Of a DNA stretch of 64,000 bases, positions 7,736 through 15,643 are shown one piece after another. Each line of letters starts with the position of its first letter. Positions within the stretch are counted from its first letter, which is position 1. This stretch comes from JBBRGK01 sp036741355 (lineage in GTDB: Bacteria; Chloroflexota; Dehalococcoidia; CAUJGQ01), in contig DAINSK010000001.1 in the NCBI GenBank assembly GCA_036741355.1, forward strand, positions 211,657 through 275,656, in the 5' to 3' direction. The notes under the pieces are model-generated. The model saw only the letters and a list, made by a program, of their open reading frames with translations, was not told the DNA's origin and did no database searches. Position numbers and translations under genes: made by a program.

Positions 7736-9508
7736 GTGGACGGAACGAACTACTGGCAAAGCAGGCTCTCCCGCAGATCAGCGATGCGGGCGGGCGTTCT
7801 GGCAGGGGTCGGAGGGCTGGGACTGGCGGTCGTCGGCTGCAGCTCGTCGACGAACAACACCGGCAGCTCCAGCAACGCTTCGGCAACTAAAGCGGCCGCA
7901 TCGGCAGCGGCGCCCAGCACCGCCGGCACGGCAGCAGCCGCAGCCGCCACGCAGGCGGTCACACCCAAGCCCGGCGGGACGATCAGCTTCTGGTCCGTGG
8001 GCGATACCACTCTAGACCCGTTCAAGGCTGCAACGTTTCGTGCCCAGATTCTCTCGGGCTACTACTACGGCCGCCTGCTGAAGCTGAAGTCTGGCCCCAA
8101 GTTGAGCGACTACTATCAGTATGACTCCGAGCCCGACGTTGCCCAGAGCGTCGAGTCGCCGGACCTTACCACCTGGACGTTCAAGCTTCGGCCCAACGTC
8201 TTGTTCCACGACATCCCGCCCGTCAGCGGCAGGGCAATCGACGCCGACGACGTCGTGGCGACCTACAAGCGGTTCATCAGCACGGCCGAAAATGTCAACA
8301 AAAACAACCTCACTATGATCGATACGGTTACGGCGCCGGACAAACAGACGGTCGTCTTCAAGCTGAAGTTCCCCTACGCGCCGTTCAAGAACATCGTCGC
8401 CACGCCGTCATACTTCTGGCTGATGCCCAAGGAAGCGGACAACGGCTACGACCCGACCAAGACGCCGATCGGCACCGGGCCTTGGATCCTGGACAGCTAC
8501 ACGCCGGCGGTAGGTTGGAAGTTCAAACGAAACCCGAAGTACTGGCAGACCGGCAAGCCCTACATCGATACAGCAAACTTCTCGATCATCCCGGACGCCG
8601 CGAATCAGCTCGCTCAGTTCCTGTCCGGGAACCTCGATATCCACGACGTGCCCCCCTCTGACGTCGCCACGATCAAGAAACAGAAACCAGACGCCACGAT
8701 CGACGCGAACGTGTCGGCCACATATGGCTTCATCTGGGGCCAGCTACGCGACAAGAACTCGGCCTGGAACGACGAGCGGCTGCGCCAGGCCGTGTCCTAC
8801 GCCGTCGACCGCAAGACCTTGCTCGATATCGCCTACGTGGGCGAGGGCAAATTCCTGACCTCGTTCCCCGCTTCGTTCGGCAAGTGGTACCTCGACCCGC
8901 AAGGCAAGGACTTCGGCGAAAACGCCAAGTTTTACAAGTACGACCCGAAGGCGGCCAAACAGCTGCTGGATGCAAGCGGCCAGGCCAACACGACCTTCAA
9001 GTTCATCTACACCAATAACGCCTACGGCGACACGTTCAACCAGTACGTGGACGCGACCCGCGGCATGCTGGCCGATGCCGGTTTCAAGTTGCAGGTGGTG
9101 ACCCTGGACTACAACAAGGAGTACATCGACAACAAGGTCGGCATCTTCTACAACGGCAACCTTGTGGATAACACGTCGCTGGTGTACTCGTTGGAAACGG
9201 GCTTCTCCGAGGTGGACGAGCACCTCTTCAACGAGCTGCATCCGACAGGTCCGCGTAACCACAACGGTGTAAACGACCCGGCTCTGGTCGATTTCATCGA
9301 CAAGCAACGAAACGCCGCTTCGGATGCAGATCGGAAGAAGGTGCTGGACGACGTGCAACGCTATACAGCCGGCAAGATGTACCACGTGCCGACGATGATC
9401 GGCAACCGCTACATTGCCTGGCAGAAGTGGGTGAAGGGCGCCACGCCGGCCGCCGGCTACGACTTCGCCACCGCCTTCTTCGCCAATGCCTGGATCGACA
9501 AGTCTTAA
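7736..9508 (+). CDS. ABC transporter substrate-binding lipoprotein, family 5 (peptide/nickel type)
   Basis: 590 aa from the GTG at 7736, chosen because GGGAGGG at 7721-7727 lies 8 nt upstream. The N-terminus has twin arginines in SRRSAMRAG followed by a lipobox ending VVGC, so it is a Tat-exported lipoprotein with a Ser/Asn/Ala-rich linker. SBP_bac_5 hallmarks follow: LSDYYQYDSEPDVAQSVE, WTFKLRPNVLFHD, VVATYKRF, PIGTGPWIL and LRQAVSYAVDRKTLLDI. It should deliver oligopeptides or similar solutes to the permeases encoded convergently at 9709-11657. No ATP-binding subunit is present in the window. Confidence 0.92.
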   Translation: MDGTNYWQSRLSRRSAMRAGVLAGVGGLGLAVVGCSSSTNNTGSSSNASATKAAASAAAPSTAGTAAAAAATQAVTPKPGGTISFWSVGDTTLDPFKAATFRAQILSGYYYGRLLKLKSGPKLSDYYQYDSEPDVAQSVESPDLTTWTFKLRPNVLFHDIPPVSGRAIDADDVVATYKRFISTAENVNKNNLTMIDTVTAPDKQTVVFKLKFPYAPFKNIVATPSYFWLMPKEADNGYDPTKTPIGTGPWILDSYTPAVGWKFKRNPKYWQTGKPYIDTANFSIIPDAANQLAQFLSGNLDIHDVPPSDVATIKKQKPDATIDANVSATYGFIWGQLRDKNSAWNDERLRQAVSYAVDRKTLLDIAYVGEGKFLTSFPASFGKWYLDPQGKDFGENAKFYKYDPKAAKQLLDASGQANTTFKFIYTNNAYGDTFNQYVDATRGMLADAGFKLQVVTLDYNKEYIDNKVGIFYNGNLVDNTSLVYSLETGFSEVDEHLFNELHPTGPRNHNGVNDPALVDFIDKQRNAASDADRKKVLDDVQRYTAGKMYHVPTMIGNRYIAWQKWVKGATPAAGYDFATAFFANAWIDKS

Positions 9509-9531
9509 GGCAGGGTACATTTAGCGCGACT

Positions 9532-9570
9532 GCACCACGGGGCGGGCCGTTACGGCCCGCCCCGTGGTGC
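9532..9570. terminator. bidirectional terminator hairpin
   Basis: A perfect 18-bp GC-rich stem (GCACCACGGGGCGGGCCG paired with its complement) closes a 3-nt TTA loop, 24 nt after the binding-protein stop. It is followed by TCTT. It lies between convergent genes and probably ends transcription from both sides. Confidence 0.8.
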
Positions 9571-9708
9571 TCTTGCCAATCTCGCCGGAGGTTTCATCAC
9601 CGGTTGGGAACCGATGCCGGCTCTCCACCGCGACACCCGTACTGCATCTCGGCCGAATCGGGCAGGGATTGCGCGCCCAACCTCTATAGATTTCACGCGT
9701 GACTGAGT

Positions 9709-10689
9709 CTAGCGAGCGCCGCGCAGACGTGGGTCGAGAACGTCGCGAAGCGCATCGCCCAGCATGTTGAAGCCGAAGACCGTCAGCGCGATCGCCACGC
9801 CCGGCCAGACACTCAGCCACGGGTCTTGGCGGATCTGGTGCTGAGCCACGCCGGCCAGCATCGAGCCCCACGACGGCACCGGCGGCGGAATGCCAAATCC
9901 CAGGAAGCCAAGGGATGTCTCGAGCAGGATCGCTGCGCCGAGCTGCACCGAGGCGAGGATGATCAGCGTCGGCATCACGTTCGGCACGATGTAGTGCAGC
10001 AGGATGCGCAGGTTGCCGGAACCGACGGTGCGCGCCCCTTCGATGTACTGGTTGCCGCGCACGCTGATCACAGCGCTGCGGATTACGCGCGACGAGCCGC
10101 CCGTGAAGATCAACCCCAGCGCAAAGATAATCTGCGCTGCACGCAGCTGCGACGGGTCGAGGCTTATCTTCAGCGGTCCAGCGCCGAACGTATGCACGCT
10201 GGTCGGTGTGCCGAAGATCGCCGTGATCGTGATCAGTAAGATCAGCGCCGGAAAGGCGATCCAGATGTCTACCAGCCGCTGGACCAGCGTGTCCAGCTTC
10301 CCGCCCGCGTAGCCGCTGACGACGCCGATGGTGCCCGCAACCAGCGTGGCGATCAGCACGGAACCGAAGCCCACGAAGGCGCTCACGCGCGCCCCGTAGA
10401 TGACGCGCGAGAGGATATCGCGCCCCTGGTCATCGGTGCCGAGCAGGTGGCCGGCCGTAATTGGCGGCTTCAGCCGGTGCAGGAAGTCGTGTTTATCGAA
10501 GTGATACGGCGCGATCTGCGGCGCAAACAGTGCGCAGGCGATCACGAGCAGCACCATGGCGGCCCCAAAGGCGCCCAACGGTTTGCGCCGCAGGAAACGC
10601 AGCACGTTGGCGCCGGCGCCTGGTCCTCGGGAAGCCAGCCGGTCGTACGGCGTGAATACTGACTCGGAAGTGGTGGCAGTCAAAGACAA
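9709..10689 (-). CDS. ABC transporter permease, DppC/OppC type
   Basis: 326 aa from a TTG start preceded by AGGAGG about 5 nt upstream. It shows the N-terminal helix LGAFGAAMVLLVIACALFAP, then HLLGTDDQGRDILSRVIYGAR (the GTDxxGRD motif of the DppC subgroup), five further membrane segments, and the EAA-type loop EGARTVGSGNLRILLHYIVPN that contacts the ATPase. It lies 24 bp downstream of the DppB-type gene in one operon and should form the inner-membrane channel with it. Confidence 0.92.
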   Translation of the reverse strand: MSLTATTSESVFTPYDRLASRGPGAGANVLRFLRRKPLGAFGAAMVLLVIACALFAPQIAPYHFDKHDFLHRLKPPITAGHLLGTDDQGRDILSRVIYGARVSAFVGFGSVLIATLVAGTIGVVSGYAGGKLDTLVQRLVDIWIAFPALILLITITAIFGTPTSVHTFGAGPLKISLDPSQLRAAQIIFALGLIFTGGSSRVIRSAVISVRGNQYIEGARTVGSGNLRILLHYIVPNVMPTLIILASVQLGAAILLETSLGFLGFGIPPPVPSWGSMLAGVAQHQIRQDPWLSVWPGVAIALTVFGFNMLGDALRDVLDPRLRGAR

Positions 10690-10712
10690 GCGCCTCCTCC
10701 TCTCGGAGTTGA

Positions 10713-11657
10713 TCAGCCGTAGCGTACACGCGGATCGAGGATCGAGTAGCTGACATCGACAACGAGGTTGGCGGTGATTGCGATGGCGGCAACGATCAGG
10801 TTGACGGCCTGGATAACCGTGTAGTCGCGTGCGCTGATCGCGTTCACCAGGAAACGGCCCATGCCGGGAATCGAGAAGATCGTCTCGAGGATGACCGTGC
10901 CGCCAATCACCACCGGCACCTGCAGGCCGATCACCGTCACCACGGGGATGAATGCATTCCTGACCGCATGACGGGCGATTACTGTGCGCTCTTGCAGCCC
11001 CTTCGCCCAGGCAGTGCGCACATAATCCTGCCGCAGCACTTCGAGCATCTGGGCGCGGGTCAGGCGCATCACCGTGCCGGAGAGCGCTGCACCGAGGATG
11101 AGCGCGGGCGCGATCAGGATAGCGAAGTTCTTGGTGGGGCTGTCGAAGAGCGAGTAGTACTTCAGCGGCGGCGCCCAGTTAAACCAGACCGAGCCGAAGG
11201 TAAGTACGAGCGTACCCAACCAGAAGCTGGGAATCGAAAGCATCAAGATCGCCAGTGAGCGCGCGCCGTAGTCCACCAGCCGGTCCTGCCGCATCGCGCT
11301 GAGTGTGCCGATCGGCAACGCGATGCAGACAGAGATAAGCATCGCGATCAGCCCCAACTCGAGCGTCACCGGCACGAAGGTCTTGAGCTCCTGGGATACC
11401 GACCGCTTGAGCTGGATCGAATCGCCGAAGTCGCCATGCGCAACGCCGCCGACCCAGCGCACGTATTGCTCCGGAATAGATCGATCCAGGCCGAGCTTGT
11501 GCTCGAGGTCGTGCACAGCCTGGGGAGTGGCGTTCTCTCCGAGCGCCGCGCTGGCAGCTCCGCCGGGAATGAGGCGGATTGCCATGAACACGAGCAGAGT
11601 GACGCCGAGCAAAGTAGGCGGAATGAATAACAGCCGCTGCAGGATATACCGGCTCAC
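10713..11657 (-). CDS. ABC transporter permease, DppB/OppB type
   Basis: About 314 aa from the GTG at 11657 (SRYILQRLLFIPPTLLGVT), behind GGAGAGG; the frame remains open upstream without a better site. The classic DppB N-terminus, LGLDRSIPEQYVRWV periplasmic segment, EAA-like loop YVRTAWAKGLQERTVIARHA and terminal DPRVRYG identify it. First gene of the dppBC-like operon, driven by the promoter at 11747-11775. It pairs with the permease at 9709. Confidence 0.92.
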   Translation of the reverse strand: MSRYILQRLLFIPPTLLGVTLLVFMAIRLIPGGAASAALGENATPQAVHDLEHKLGLDRSIPEQYVRWVGGVAHGDFGDSIQLKRSVSQELKTFVPVTLELGLIAMLISVCIALPIGTLSAMRQDRLVDYGARSLAILMLSIPSFWLGTLVLTFGSVWFNWAPPLKYYSLFDSPTKNFAILIAPALILGAALSGTVMRLTRAQMLEVLRQDYVRTAWAKGLQERTVIARHAVRNAFIPVVTVIGLQVPVVIGGTVILETIFSIPGMGRFLVNAISARDYTVIQAVNLIVAAIAITANLVVDVSYSILDPRVRYG

Positions 11658-11746
11658 GATTATCGCCTCTCCGGCGCACGGCGTTGCCGAGCAGCGATTG
11701 CACCGCCGGGCCACTGCGCGCCGCATCGTTCCGCAGCGTGGTCCGG

Positions 11747-11775
11747 ATTATACGGGGTAGAATTGGTGCTGACAA
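11747..11775 (-). promoter_or_regulatory. sigma70-type promoter for the permease operon
   Basis: On the minus strand: TTGTCA (11775-11770), a 17-nt spacer, then TATAAT (11752-11747). The -10 is perfect and the -35 matches at 5 of 6 positions. The predicted start lies about 80 nt before the DppB-type start codon. Confidence 0.7.
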
Positions 11776-11906
11776 CTACGTCGGGCATCTCGAATCCGTG
11801 ACGGAGACGCATCCGCCTCAAACGCCTATATCCTTCAATACCGGAGTGATGGAACACCTCGGCTGTGTTGTCGCTCCTGAAGATGCGACACAGCAGGAGG
11901 CGCCGG

Positions 11907-12884
11907 ATGGCCAGCACTAACGCGCGCAGGAACGAATCGATCGCAGGCGGGATCCCCGGCCAACGCGAAGCGACCCAGATCCGGCCGGCGGAGCCCTCCG
12001 AGATGGGCGAGTTCGCGCGCGTCGTGAGCACCTCACTGGCGATGCCGGCTGAGCAGTTTGGTTCCTTGCAGTCAGAATGGACGCTGTGCGCGTTTGAAGG
12101 TGGGCAACTGGCCACGGCGTATGCCGCCTGGCCGTTCCAAATGCGCATGAACGGCAAGGCGATGCCCGTGGCCGGCGTGACGACGGTGAGCACAAACCCG
12201 CTGTATAGGCGGCGGGGCAACCTGCGCGCGATCATGGAGTTCGACTTTCGACGCCGGCACCTGCAGGGCGAGCCGGTGGCCGCGCTGTACGCCTCGATGG
12301 CGGCGATTTACCAGCGCTTCGGCTATGCGGTCGTCACGACCCATCACCGCTACACTATCGAGCCGCGGCACCTGCAGTTCGTCGTTGCGCAATCCGTCCC
12401 GGGCACGTTCCGCGAGACATCATCTGATGACCTGGGGACGCTGGTTGACATCTACCGGCGCTTCCGCGAGACGCGTACGGGCTACCTGCACCGCGGCGCC
12501 GCCATGTGGCAGGCGGGAGTGCTCGCGCCACCCGCACGGGGATATACGCTCACCGTCCTGGTCTATGAGGAAGAAGGGCGCGACCTCGGCTACCTCGTCT
12601 ACACATCGGGACCCGGTTCGGTCCACGGGTACGCTCCCTCGCAGCAGATCCAGATCCGCGACCTTTGCTGGCTCATACCCGCCGCGTACCGGGCGTGTTG
12701 GGAACACCTATCGCGTTTCGACCTCGTCGGCGAGATCACCTGGCCGGTGGCCCCGCCCGACGACCCGCTGCCGCACCTGCTGGTCGAGCCGAGAATGCTC
12801 AACGACCAGTCGCGAGACGGCATCCTGGCACGCGTTATCGACGTAGACCGAGCGTTCGCCTCCCGCGACGTTCTCGGTGATTGA
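11907..12884 (+). CDS. Eis-like GNAT N-acetyltransferase (frameshifted near its C-terminus)
   Basis: ATG at 11907 with AGGAGG at 11895-11900. The product (325 aa) shows the Eis-type tandem GNAT layout: VAGVTTVSTNPLYRRRGNLR (acetyl-CoA-binding loop, ~88), ALYASMAAIYQRFGYA (~120), and the second GNAT half with LGYLVYTSG and IRDLCWLIPAAYRA. Eis-type enzymes acetylate amines, but the substrate here is unknown. The frame stops at 12882-12884, before the sterol-carrier-like C-terminal domain that normally completes the protein; that domain continues in another frame from 12885. It is the second copy bracketing the ABC genes. Confidence 0.75.
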   Translation: MASTNARRNESIAGGIPGQREATQIRPAEPSEMGEFARVVSTSLAMPAEQFGSLQSEWTLCAFEGGQLATAYAAWPFQMRMNGKAMPVAGVTTVSTNPLYRRRGNLRAIMEFDFRRRHLQGEPVAALYASMAAIYQRFGYAVVTTHHRYTIEPRHLQFVVAQSVPGTFRETSSDDLGTLVDIYRRFRETRTGYLHRGAAMWQAGVLAPPARGYTLTVLVYEEEGRDLGYLVYTSGPGSVHGYAPSQQIQIRDLCWLIPAAYRACWEHLSRFDLVGEITWPVAPPDDPLPHLLVEPRMLNDQSRDGILARVIDVDRAFASRDVLGD

Positions 12885-13137
12885 CGCGTTGTGCCCCTGG
12901 AACGAAGGCACGTGGTCTCTGCGGACCTCGGAAAGCGATACCGAGGTAAGCAAAACCACTGCCGATCCCGATTTTGTCGCGCCGGCCAGCACGATGGCGA
13001 TGCTGCTGTTCGGGCAGATCAGCCCGTCCGAGGCATGGCGAATGGGTCGGTTGGAGACCGGCGACCCGCCGGCCCTCGCCCGCTGTGACGCACTGTTAAG
13101 GACGGCGCACCAACCGTTTTGTCCCGATCACTTTTAA
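12885..13137 (+). pseudogene. C-terminal SCP2-like part of the Eis-like acetyltransferase, out of frame
   Basis: The frame beginning near 12877 encodes DALCPWNEGTW, EVSKTTADPDFVAPAST and MGRLETGDPPALARCDALL, ending CPDHF, the usual C-terminus of Eis-like proteins. The C-terminal carboxylate is normally part of the active site, so losing it would inactivate the enzyme. Compared with typical members, about ten residues also seem to be missing at the junction, so a short deletion rather than a single-base slip is likely. Confidence 0.65.
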
Positions 13138-13196
13138 CAAACGACCGGCTTGGGCTTCGGCGGACTTTTAGTCGCGTCGCGATACAAGGAGAGATT

Positions 13197-13430
13197 TCGT
13201 ATCCCCTTTACTCTGATGCGCCCGATGCGCTCATCGTTGACGCCCCCGCCTACTTCGGCAGCATGGCCTCACCGGTCAAGCGGCTGTTCGAGGATTGTGC
13301 GACAGCGGGGAACCCACCCGCCACCGACCACTCGCGACCGTGACACGGCCACCAGTTCCGGGATAAGGTCGGCGCGGCCTTCGCTGCCTCAGCCACACCA
13401 CATGGTGGTAACGCGCAGGCGCAGAGACGT
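13197..13430 (+). pseudogene. flavodoxin/WrbA-like quinone reductase remnant
   Basis: In the frame of position 13119, the translation from about 13200 reads SDAPDALIVDAPAYFGSMASP, then a TGA at 13341-13343, then QFRDKVGAAFAASATPHGGN. The two parts are the consecutive FMN-binding segments of WrbA/flavodoxin-like NAD(P)H:quinone oxidoreductases (TPTYFGSM and SSGTxHGG). The N-terminal GxxY phosphate loop and the C-terminus are absent. It is a decayed fragment, ending just before the NuoF-like gene. Confidence 0.6.
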
Positions 13431-13444
13431 GGTAAGGTGAGCCG

Positions 13445-14809
13445 ATGGCAGAGCAAGGAACCGCCCGGATTCTCCTGCCTGACGAAACGCCGGTCGCGTC
13501 GCTGGACGCGTACCTGGCGCGTGGTGGCGGCACGGCCTTCGCGCGGGCACAGCAGATTGGACCCGAAGCGGTCATCGAGGAAGTGCGGCGGGCGGGGCTA
13601 CGCGGTCGGGGTGGGGCGGGCTTTGCCACGGCAGTGAAGTGGGCGGGTGTGCACAACGATCCGTCTACCACCCGGTACATCTGCGCCAACGGCGCCGAAG
13701 GCGAGCCCGGCACGTTCAAGGACCGCTACCTGTTGCGCTTGAATCCCTACCAGGTGATCGAGGGGCTGGCGATCGGAGCACTCGCCCTCGATGCAACGGG
13801 CGCGTACCTGTGCGTCAAGCGGCGGTTCGAGCCGGAGGTCACGGCCCTGCAGCGGGCACTCGAGGAGCTGCGTGCCCGCACCAAGATGGCAGGCCGCATC
13901 GAGCTTGTGCTCGGTCCGGACGAGTACCTGTTCGGCGAGGAGAAGGCGCTGCTGGAGGTCGTTGAGGGCGGCCTGCCGCTGCCGCGGGTATTCCCGCCGC
14001 GGATGCATGGGCTGTTCAGCGGGCCGTACGGTGGCCCCAGTGAGGAGCTCAACCATCCTACGGTGGTGGACAACGTCGAAACGCTGGCCCACGTGACGCA
14101 CATCATCGGCCGGGGCGCGGACTGGTACCGGACATTCGGCAGCAACGATACCCCGGGAACGATGATCTTCACGGTCTCAGGAGACGTTCAACACCCGGTC
14201 GTGGCGGAGCTGCCGCTCGGGCTCACGCTCGGACACCTGCTGTTCGAGGTGGCGGGCGGCCCGCTGCCGGGCCGGCAGCTGAAGGCGGTGTTGCCCGGTG
14301 CGGGCGCGCTCTTCACCCCGCCGCAATGGGACACGCCCCTCGGCTTCGACGCGATGCGGGCTGCGGGTTCGGGCCTCGGGTCGGGCGGCTTCATCGCCTA
14401 CGACGACAGCGCCTGCATGGTGCAGGCGTTGTACACCTTCTCCCGGTTCCTGTACGTCGAATCCTGCAACCAGTGCCCGCCCTGTAAGACGGGCTCGCGC
14501 TGGATCACGGAACGGCTGGAGCGGCTCCTCGCGGGGGAGGCCCAGCAGCACGACCTGGACGAGATGTACGCCGCCTCGACCTGGGTGACGAACGCTGCCC
14601 GCTGCTTCCTCGCCGCCGAGGAATCGATTATCACCGAGAGCTTCCTCACGTTTTTTCCCGAAGAGTTCGAGGCGCATCTCGCCGGCGCGTGCCCGCTCCG
14701 CCATGACCTGATCGTGCCCAAGCTGACGGACTATGTCCCCGGCCAGGGATTCTCGTACGACCAGGAGTACCGGCGCAAGCAGCCTGACTGGACCTTCGCG
14801 CCGGCCTGA
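13445..14809 (+). CDS. NuoF-like NADH-binding flavoprotein subunit (orphan)
   Basis: 454 aa. It has the complex-I 51-kDa domain in order: GLRGRGGAGFATAVKW (FMN/NADH site, ~52), CANGAEGEPGTFKDR (~84), LFGEEKALLEVVEGG (~162), the SLBB-like middle, and the C-terminal [4Fe-4S] site ESCNQCPPCKTGS plus a later Cys in AARCFLAAEE. NuoE and NuoG partners are missing, so it may serve an NAD-linked dehydrogenase or hydrogenase module elsewhere, or act alone as an NADH:acceptor reductase. The spacing CxxCxxC suits cluster N3. Family is certain; partner unknown. Confidence 0.88.
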   Translation: MAEQGTARILLPDETPVASLDAYLARGGGTAFARAQQIGPEAVIEEVRRAGLRGRGGAGFATAVKWAGVHNDPSTTRYICANGAEGEPGTFKDRYLLRLNPYQVIEGLAIGALALDATGAYLCVKRRFEPEVTALQRALEELRARTKMAGRIELVLGPDEYLFGEEKALLEVVEGGLPLPRVFPPRMHGLFSGPYGGPSEELNHPTVVDNVETLAHVTHIIGRGADWYRTFGSNDTPGTMIFTVSGDVQHPVVAELPLGLTLGHLLFEVAGGPLPGRQLKAVLPGAGALFTPPQWDTPLGFDAMRAAGSGLGSGGFIAYDDSACMVQALYTFSRFLYVESCNQCPPCKTGSRWITERLERLLAGEAQQHDLDEMYAASTWVTNAARCFLAAEESIITESFLTFFPEEFEAHLAGACPLRHDLIVPKLTDYVPGQGFSYDQEYRRKQPDWTFAPA

Positions 14810-14831
14810 GCAGTCACTGACGAGGGAAGCG

Positions 14832-15221
14832 ATGCGGACCACTGATACGCTGCGGGACGAGCACGAGGGGGCGCTGACCGTGCTGACGCAGCTCGACCGC
14901 GCCGCGGCGGCAGCAGCAGCCGGAGCCTACACCAGATGATCGGTACCCTCGGCCCGCGCATCGACGCGGCGGTGGTGCTACCGTGAATGGCACGAGACGC
15001 TTCGCGCGGAGTTCCAGACCCTCCGCGCCGCTGTAGCACGGATGCAGTCAGGAACAGACGGTCCTGGGCAGTGGTTGACGGAGCTTGCTGCCGCCGTCCA
15101 TAGCGTGGTGGAGAAGGCGTAGGTGCACTTCGAGAACGAAGAGGAGCTGATGTTTCCGCTCGCTTCGCAACTGCTGGACGGCGGCACGCTGGACTGCATC
15201 GAGGCCGAGATAACCGCCTGA
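14832..15221 (+). pseudogene. hemerythrin (HHE-domain) gene with two in-frame stops
   Basis: A single frame runs from ATG 14832 to TGA 15219, interrupted by TGA at 14937-14939 and TAG at 15120-15122. The pieces read TLRDEHEGALTVLTQLDR (first HxxxE helix), then YREWHETLRAEFQTLRAAVA, and VHFENEEELMFPLASQLL, whose HxxxEE is the third metal-binding helix of bacterial hemerythrins. These di-iron four-helix proteins bind O2 or sense redox state. Because the frame is kept, two point mutations, sequencing error, or readthrough are the options; point decay seems likeliest. It sits between the NuoF-like and DUF488 genes. Confidence 0.6.
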
Positions 15222-15241
15222 CCATGGTGGGAGCTGCACAG

Positions 15242-15631
15242 ATGACGGCCACGCACGAGATTCACATCAAGCGTGTCTATGAGGTGCCTGCGGCAGACGA
15301 TGGCCGCCGGGTGTTGGTCGACCGGCTGTGGCCACGCGGGGTAACGAAAGAACGCGCACATCTCGACGAGTGGCTGCGTGACCTGGCGCCCTCCACCGAG
15401 CTGCGTCGCTGGTTTGGGCACGATCCCAGCCGCTGGGAGGAGTTTACGGCACGGTACCGGGAGGAGCTTGCCGCACCGGAGCGGCAGACGGCGCTGGAGA
15501 CGTTAGCCCAGTTCGCCAGCGAGGGACCGCTCACGCTGCTGTACGCCGCGCGGGATACGCAACACAACGAGGCCCGTCTTATCGCTGAACTCCTCGGCCG
15601 AGTTCCCCGTCGTGCAGCGTCCAGGCGATGA
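15242..15631 (+). CDS. DUF488 family protein (YeaO type)
   Basis: 129 aa from the ATG at 15242; an ATG at 15224 in the same frame is possible. It has the DUF488 signature IKRVYEVPAADDGRRVLVDRLWPRG, WFGHDPSRWEEF and LTLLYAARDTQHNEA. The family is widespread and its biochemical role is unsettled. It follows the hemerythrin pseudogene and precedes the b561-molybdopterin fusion by 12 bp, so it is probably co-transcribed with the latter. Confidence 0.85.
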   Translation: MTATHEIHIKRVYEVPAADDGRRVLVDRLWPRGVTKERAHLDEWLRDLAPSTELRRWFGHDPSRWEEFTARYREELAAPERQTALETLAQFASEGPLTLLYAARDTQHNEARLIAELLGRVPRRAASRR

Positions 15632-15643
15632 GGTACGTCCAGC

